From NCBI GenBank assembly GCA_036725345.1, contig DAIMEJ010000009.1, forward strand, positions 1 to 64,000: a stretch of 64,000 bases of DNA, written 5' to 3'. Positions 60,917 through 64,000 of the stretch are shown piece by piece. Origin of the DNA: JAPLJU01 sp036725345 (GTDB lineage: Bacteria; Desulfobacterota; Syntrophia; Syntrophales; UBA2192). The notes beneath the pieces were generated by a model. That model made no database searches. It worked only from the letters and a program-made list of their open reading frames with translations, and was not told the DNA's origin. How positions within the stretch are numbered: the stretch's first letter is position 1; each line of letters begins with the position of its first letter. The position numbers and the translations under genes are program-made.

Positions 60917-61564
60917 TCAGGCCACGGTGCTCTTTTTGTCCGGCAGGACGTCGCCGTGATAGATGAGCACTTTGACGCCGATCACGCCGTAGGTCGTCCG
61001 GGCCTCGGCCAGGCCGTAATCGATATCCGCCCTCAGCGTGTGAAGCGGAACCTTTCCTTCCCGGTACCACTCCGTCCTCGACATCTCCGCGCCGCCGAGT
61101 CTCCCCGCGCAGGTGATCCGTATGCCCTTGGCGCCGAACTTCAGGGCGGACTGCACGCCCTTTTTCATGGCCCGCCGGAAGGCGACCCTCCTTTCGAGCT
61201 GCAGGGCCACGTTTTCAGCCACGAGTTGCGCATCGATTTCCGGCTTTCGCACCTCGAGGATATTGATGATGGCCTCCCCTTTCGTGATGGCTTCGATGTC
61301 TTTCTTCAGTTTCTCGATTTCAGCCCCCTTTTTCCCGATGATGATGCCAGGACGGGCGGCGTGGATGTTGATCTTGGCTTTGTCAGCGGCCCTCTCGAGC
61401 TCCACCTTGGATATGCCGGCATGGTAAAGCTTTTCCTTGATGTACTTCCGGATTTCGATGTCCTGATGAAGAAGTTCCTTGAAGTTCTTCTCGGAAAACC
61501 ACTTTGAACCCCATGTCTTGACGATGCCCAATCTCAAACTGATCGGATTGACCTTCTGACCCAA
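60917..61564 (-). CDS. rpsC: Ribosomal protein S3
   Basis: 215 residues starting at TTG 61564 behind GGGAGG; the family starts (M)GQKVNPISLRLG, and no ATG or GTG fits. The KH domain IIIGKKGAEIEKLKKDI is present, and GGAEMSRTEWYREGKVPLHTLRADI is conserved. An overlong upstream reading is an artefact. Confidence 0.96.
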   Translation of the reverse strand: MGQKVNPISLRLGIVKTWGSKWFSEKNFKELLHQDIEIRKYIKEKLYHAGISKVELERAADKAKINIHAARPGIIIGKKGAEIEKLKKDIEAITKGEAIINILEVRKPEIDAQLVAENVALQLERRVAFRRAMKKGVQSALKFGAKGIRITCAGRLGGAEMSRTEWYREGKVPLHTLRADIDYGLAEARTTYGVIGVKVLIYHGDVLPDKKSTVA

Positions 61565-61586
61565 ATCTCCACCTCCCTCAATGTGA

Positions 61587-61916
61587 CTACTCTGCAAGGA
61601 CCACGGTGATGTGGCTCGTTCTCTTTTTGATCTGGGCTGCCCGTCCCATGGCCCTGGCCCTCCATCGCCTCCAAGAAGCCCCCTGATCCACGTAGACATC
61701 CTTGACGTACAGTATTTTTTCATCGATGTTGGGGTTGTTCGTGGCATTGGCCAGCGCGGACTTCAGGACCTTCCGGACCATCCCGGCCGCGCGCTTGCGC
61801 GTGAACGCGAGCACGCGATCCGCCTCCTCGACCTTCTTGCCCCTGATCAGATCCACCACCAGCCTCACTTTCTGGGGTGAAACACGAACAAATCTGGCCA
61901 CAGCTCTTGTTTCCAT
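61587..61916 (-). CDS. rplV: Ribosomal protein L22
   Basis: 109 residues; RFVRVSPQKVRLVVDLIRGKKVEEADRVL and the extended loop end ARAMGRAAQIKKRTSHITVVL that lines the exit tunnel. Between rpsS and rpsC. Confidence 0.97.
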   Translation of the reverse strand: METRAVARFVRVSPQKVRLVVDLIRGKKVEEADRVLAFTRKRAAGMVRKVLKSALANATNNPNIDEKILYVKDVYVDQGASWRRWRARAMGRAAQIKKRTSHITVVLAE

Positions 61917-61935
61917 GGTTCCTCGAAACCTGCCT

Positions 61936-62217
61936 TTACTTCTTCACTTTGGACTTGCGATCCCCCGCGTGACTGTAGAAAGTCCTCGTGGGAGCGAATT
62001 CGCCCATTTTATGCCCCACCATGTTTTCCGTGACGAAGACGGGGATGAATTTCTTGCCGTTATGAACGGCAAAGGTGAACCCGATCAGTTCCGGTACGAC
62101 CGTCGACCGGCGGGACCAGGTTTTGATGACACTGCGGTCGCCCGAAGCCTCCGCCCGTCTGACTTTCTCCAGAAGTTTTTCCTCCACGTAAGGACCTTTT
62201 TTAATCGAACGCGCCAC
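61936..62217 (-). CDS. rpsS: Ribosomal protein S19
   Basis: 93 residues; RSIKKGPYVEEKLLEKV, SRRSTVVPELIGFTFAVHNGK and KMGEFAPTRTFYSHAGDRK. Starts four bases after the rplB stop. Confidence 0.97.
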   Translation of the reverse strand: MARSIKKGPYVEEKLLEKVRRAEASGDRSVIKTWSRRSTVVPELIGFTFAVHNGKKFIPVFVTENMVGHKMGEFAPTRTFYSHAGDRKSKVKK

Positions 62218-62220
62218 CGC

Positions 62221-63042
62221 TTAACCCCTCTTCTTGACGATGTATTTGTCGGTCGTTTTGTTCTTTCTCGTCTTGTATCCCTTCGTGGGCACACCCCAGG
62301 GCGTACAGGGATGACGACCGCCCGAGGATTTCCCTTCACCGCCGCCCATGGGGTGATCGATCGGGTTCATGACGACCCCGCGGGTGTGCGGTTTTTTGCC
62401 CAGCCATCGGTTCCGTCCGGCCTTGCCGATGCTGATGTTTTCATGCTCGATGTTGCCCACCTGTCCGACCGTAGCTTTGCAGTCCAGGAAAATCTTCCTG
62501 ACCTCCCCCGACGGAAGGCGAACCTGGGCGTAGGCACCCTCTTTCGCCATGATCTGCCCGTAGGTTCCCGCGGAGCGGATCATCTGGGCCCCTTTGCCCA
62601 CCTTGAGTTCCAGGTTGTGAATGAGGGATCCCATGGGAATGTTGCGAAGCGGCATGGTGTTGCCCGGCTTGATGTCGGCATAGTCGCTGCTGACGACCAC
62701 GTCGCCCACGGCCATGGCGACCGGCGCGAGGATATAGCGTTTCTCCCCGTCCCGGTAATGGAGAAGGGCGATACGGGAGGACCGGTTCGGATCGTATTCG
62801 ATGCTTTTGACCACGGCTTCCACGTCCCTCTTGTCACGCCTGAAATCGATGAGCCGGTACTTTCGCTTGTGGCCGCCCCCCATGTGCCAGCAGGTCACCC
62901 GGCCGTGGTTGTTCCTGCCGCCCGTCCTCTTCAGGGGGCGCAGGAGGCTTTTTTCCGGTACCGTCTTGGTCACCTCGTCGAAGGCGAACCCCGTCTGGAA
63001 ACGTCTGCCCGGTGACGTCGGTTTATATTTCTTGATTGCCAT
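62221..63042 (-). CDS. rplB: Ribosomal protein L2
   Basis: 273 residues; IKKYKPTSPGRRFQTG, RNNHGRVTCWHMGGGHKRKYRL, and the catalytic-centre RGVVMNPIDHPMGGGEGKSSGG with its conserved His. Complete. Confidence 0.98.
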   Translation of the reverse strand: MAIKKYKPTSPGRRFQTGFAFDEVTKTVPEKSLLRPLKRTGGRNNHGRVTCWHMGGGHKRKYRLIDFRRDKRDVEAVVKSIEYDPNRSSRIALLHYRDGEKRYILAPVAMAVGDVVVSSDYADIKPGNTMPLRNIPMGSLIHNLELKVGKGAQMIRSAGTYGQIMAKEGAYAQVRLPSGEVRKIFLDCKATVGQVGNIEHENISIGKAGRNRWLGKKPHTRGVVMNPIDHPMGGGEGKSSGGRHPCTPWGVPTKGYKTRKNKTTDKYIVKKRG

Positions 63043-63054
63043 GTTAAAATGTCC

Positions 63055-63339
63055 TTACACTTTCTGGAAAATCTCGATGCTGCTGCCGGGAGCCAGGGTG
63101 ACGATGGCCTTTTTCCAGTCGCGTTTCCGGCCCATGACCCGCCCCACCCGCTTTTTCTTTCCGGCCATATTCATGGTCCTGACGTTGACGACCTTGACCT
63201 TGAAGAGTTTCTCCACGGCCTGGCCGATCTCGATCTTGTTGGCTCGCCGGTCCACTTCAAAGTGGTATTTGTTCGCCTCCCTGGCGAGCGTGGTCTTCTC
63301 CGTCACGAGCGGTCGCTTGATGACCTGATAGATTTCCAT
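63055..63339 (-). CDS. rplW: Ribosomal protein L23
   Basis: 94 residues; VIKRPLVTEKTTLAREANKY and the KVVNVRTMNMAGKKKRVGR loop at the tunnel exit. Overlaps the rplD stop by one base (TAATG). Confidence 0.97.
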   Translation of the reverse strand: MEIYQVIKRPLVTEKTTLAREANKYHFEVDRRANKIEIGQAVEKLFKVKVVNVRTMNMAGKKKRVGRVMGRKRDWKKAIVTLAPGSSIEIFQKV

Positions 63340-63962
63340 TATGCCGACAACGCCTCTTCTATCATTTTGATGGAGGGTTCCATGAGAACCAGGTGGTCGT
63401 ACTTCAGGAGATCATAGACGTTGATCCCCTCCGACCGCATCATCTTCACGTCCCTCAGGTTCCTCGAGGATTTTTCCAGGACGGGGGACGCTTCAGCCAG
63501 CACAAAGAGGGTCTTTTTGAGCCCGAAACGATCCAGAACCTCCTTGAACGCCTTGGTCTTGATCCCGGCCATCGGGAAATCCTTGAGAATCAGGATCTTC
63601 TCTTCGTTGACCTTCATGCTGAGCGCCGAGATGAGCGCCGCCCTTCTCGTCTTCTTGGGAACGGCATAGGCATAATCCCGGGGGTGGGGGCCGAAGACGA
63701 TGCCGCCGCCGCGCCACAGGGGAGACCGGATCGTGCCCACACGGGCCCGGCCCGTGCCCTTCTGGCGCCAGGGCTTGCGACCGCCGCCTTTGACCTCCCC
63801 GCGTCGCTTCGTCGAGTGGGTCCCGGCCCTGCGGCCGGCAAGCTGCATCCTCACCACGTCGTAGATGAGGTCCCTTTTGACTTCCGCCCCGAAAATGTCC
63901 TTGCGGAGCTCCACTTCGGAGACCTTGTTTCTATCGATATCGTATACTGCTAAAACCGGCAT
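63339..63962 (-). CDS. rplD: Ribosomal protein L4
   Basis: 207 residues from ATG 63962 (GGAG ten bases upstream). MQLAGRRAGTHSTKRRGEVKGGG, KPWRQKGTGRARVGTIRSPLWRGGG and the C-terminal LKYDHLVLMEPSIKMIEEAL are diagnostic; the long loop lines the exit tunnel. Of rplC, at most the last codons (TGA near 63991-63993) can be in the window; that is not certain. Confidence 0.97.
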   Translation of the reverse strand: MPVLAVYDIDRNKVSEVELRKDIFGAEVKRDLIYDVVRMQLAGRRAGTHSTKRRGEVKGGGRKPWRQKGTGRARVGTIRSPLWRGGGIVFGPHPRDYAYAVPKKTRRAALISALSMKVNEEKILILKDFPMAGIKTKAFKEVLDRFGLKKTLFVLAEASPVLEKSSRNLRDVKMMRSEGINVYDLLKYDHLVLMEPSIKMIEEALSA

Positions 63963-64000
63963 GTCCGACACGCTCCAGGTTTTTTGACCTTCAGGATTTC

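Noticed and set aside
63991..64000. 3' end of rplC
   Set aside because: Gene order predicts it, but only two or three codons could lie inside the window and the frame is ambiguous.
1..64000. CRISPR arrays, tRNA or rRNA genes, insertion sequences
   Set aside because: No spaced direct repeats, cloverleaf sequences or transposase genes were recognised.

Overview
The window looks like part of the chromosome of an anaerobic or microaerophilic Gram-negative bacterium, most likely a Desulfobacterota (former Deltaproteobacteria) lineage near the Syntrophia. The reasons are LptD (an outer membrane with LPS), a phenylacetate-CoA ligase paired with an ACT-domain protein, a ferredoxin-thioredoxin reductase/rubredoxin fusion, DUF169, DUF4126 and rubrerythrin-type proteins, a multihaem cytochrome that appears to be a selenoprotein, and bacterial-type EF-P modification genes. 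This placement is inference; no rRNA or tRNA gene is visible.

Layout. 1-4.1 kb: a heptanucleotide tandem repeat, then a leftward cluster (flavin/PNPOx-like protein, rhodanese, questin-oxidase-like protein, isochorismatase-like hydrolase, superoxide dismutase). 4.4-6.7 kb: a rightward multi-PAS HD-GYP protein. 6.7-20 kb: a visibly AT-richer accessory stretch with small stress and signalling genes (antibiotic-monooxygenase fold, VIT/CCC1-like, MaoC, CBS, GYD, SAP/Rho-N, UspA, two cyclic-nucleotide-binding proteins), a probable pyrophosphate-type phosphofructokinase, a tyrosine recombinase and a hyaluronan/NodC-like glycosyltransferase. Several genes here are decayed (DUF6448 protein, rubrerythrin). 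20-22.5 kb: a glutaredoxin / FTR-rubredoxin / flavin-reductase operon, then two gene fragments. 22.5-36.5 kb: thioesterase, paaK-ACT, copper ATPase with chaperone, HMCES/YedK, PsiE, nitroreductase, baeRF, GDPD, cupin, DUF169, a DksA-like protein and a cold-shock protein with a clear promoter and long leader.

36.8-39.7 kb holds the most notable locus: a secreted rhodanese domain whose catalytic loop is written UGA-Ala-UGA, in frame with an eight-haem cytochrome. A conventional gene caller would split it into two genes; it reads best as one Sec-containing fusion protein. 39.9-42.5 kb is a compact epmB-efp-epmA set (EF-P and its beta-lysylation enzymes). 42.5-49.7 kb carries cysS, argC, rpsI-rplM (with promoter and terminator), lptD and folC.

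50-64 kb is the leftward S10-spc-alpha ribosomal super-operon (rplD to rplQ, with secY, map, infA, rpmJ and rpoA), ending in a strong terminator and followed by a small EF-Tu-domain-2-like gene. adk is absent from its usual place between secY and map. The ribosomal block is in canonical order and shows no decay, in contrast to the 6.7-22.4 kb region.
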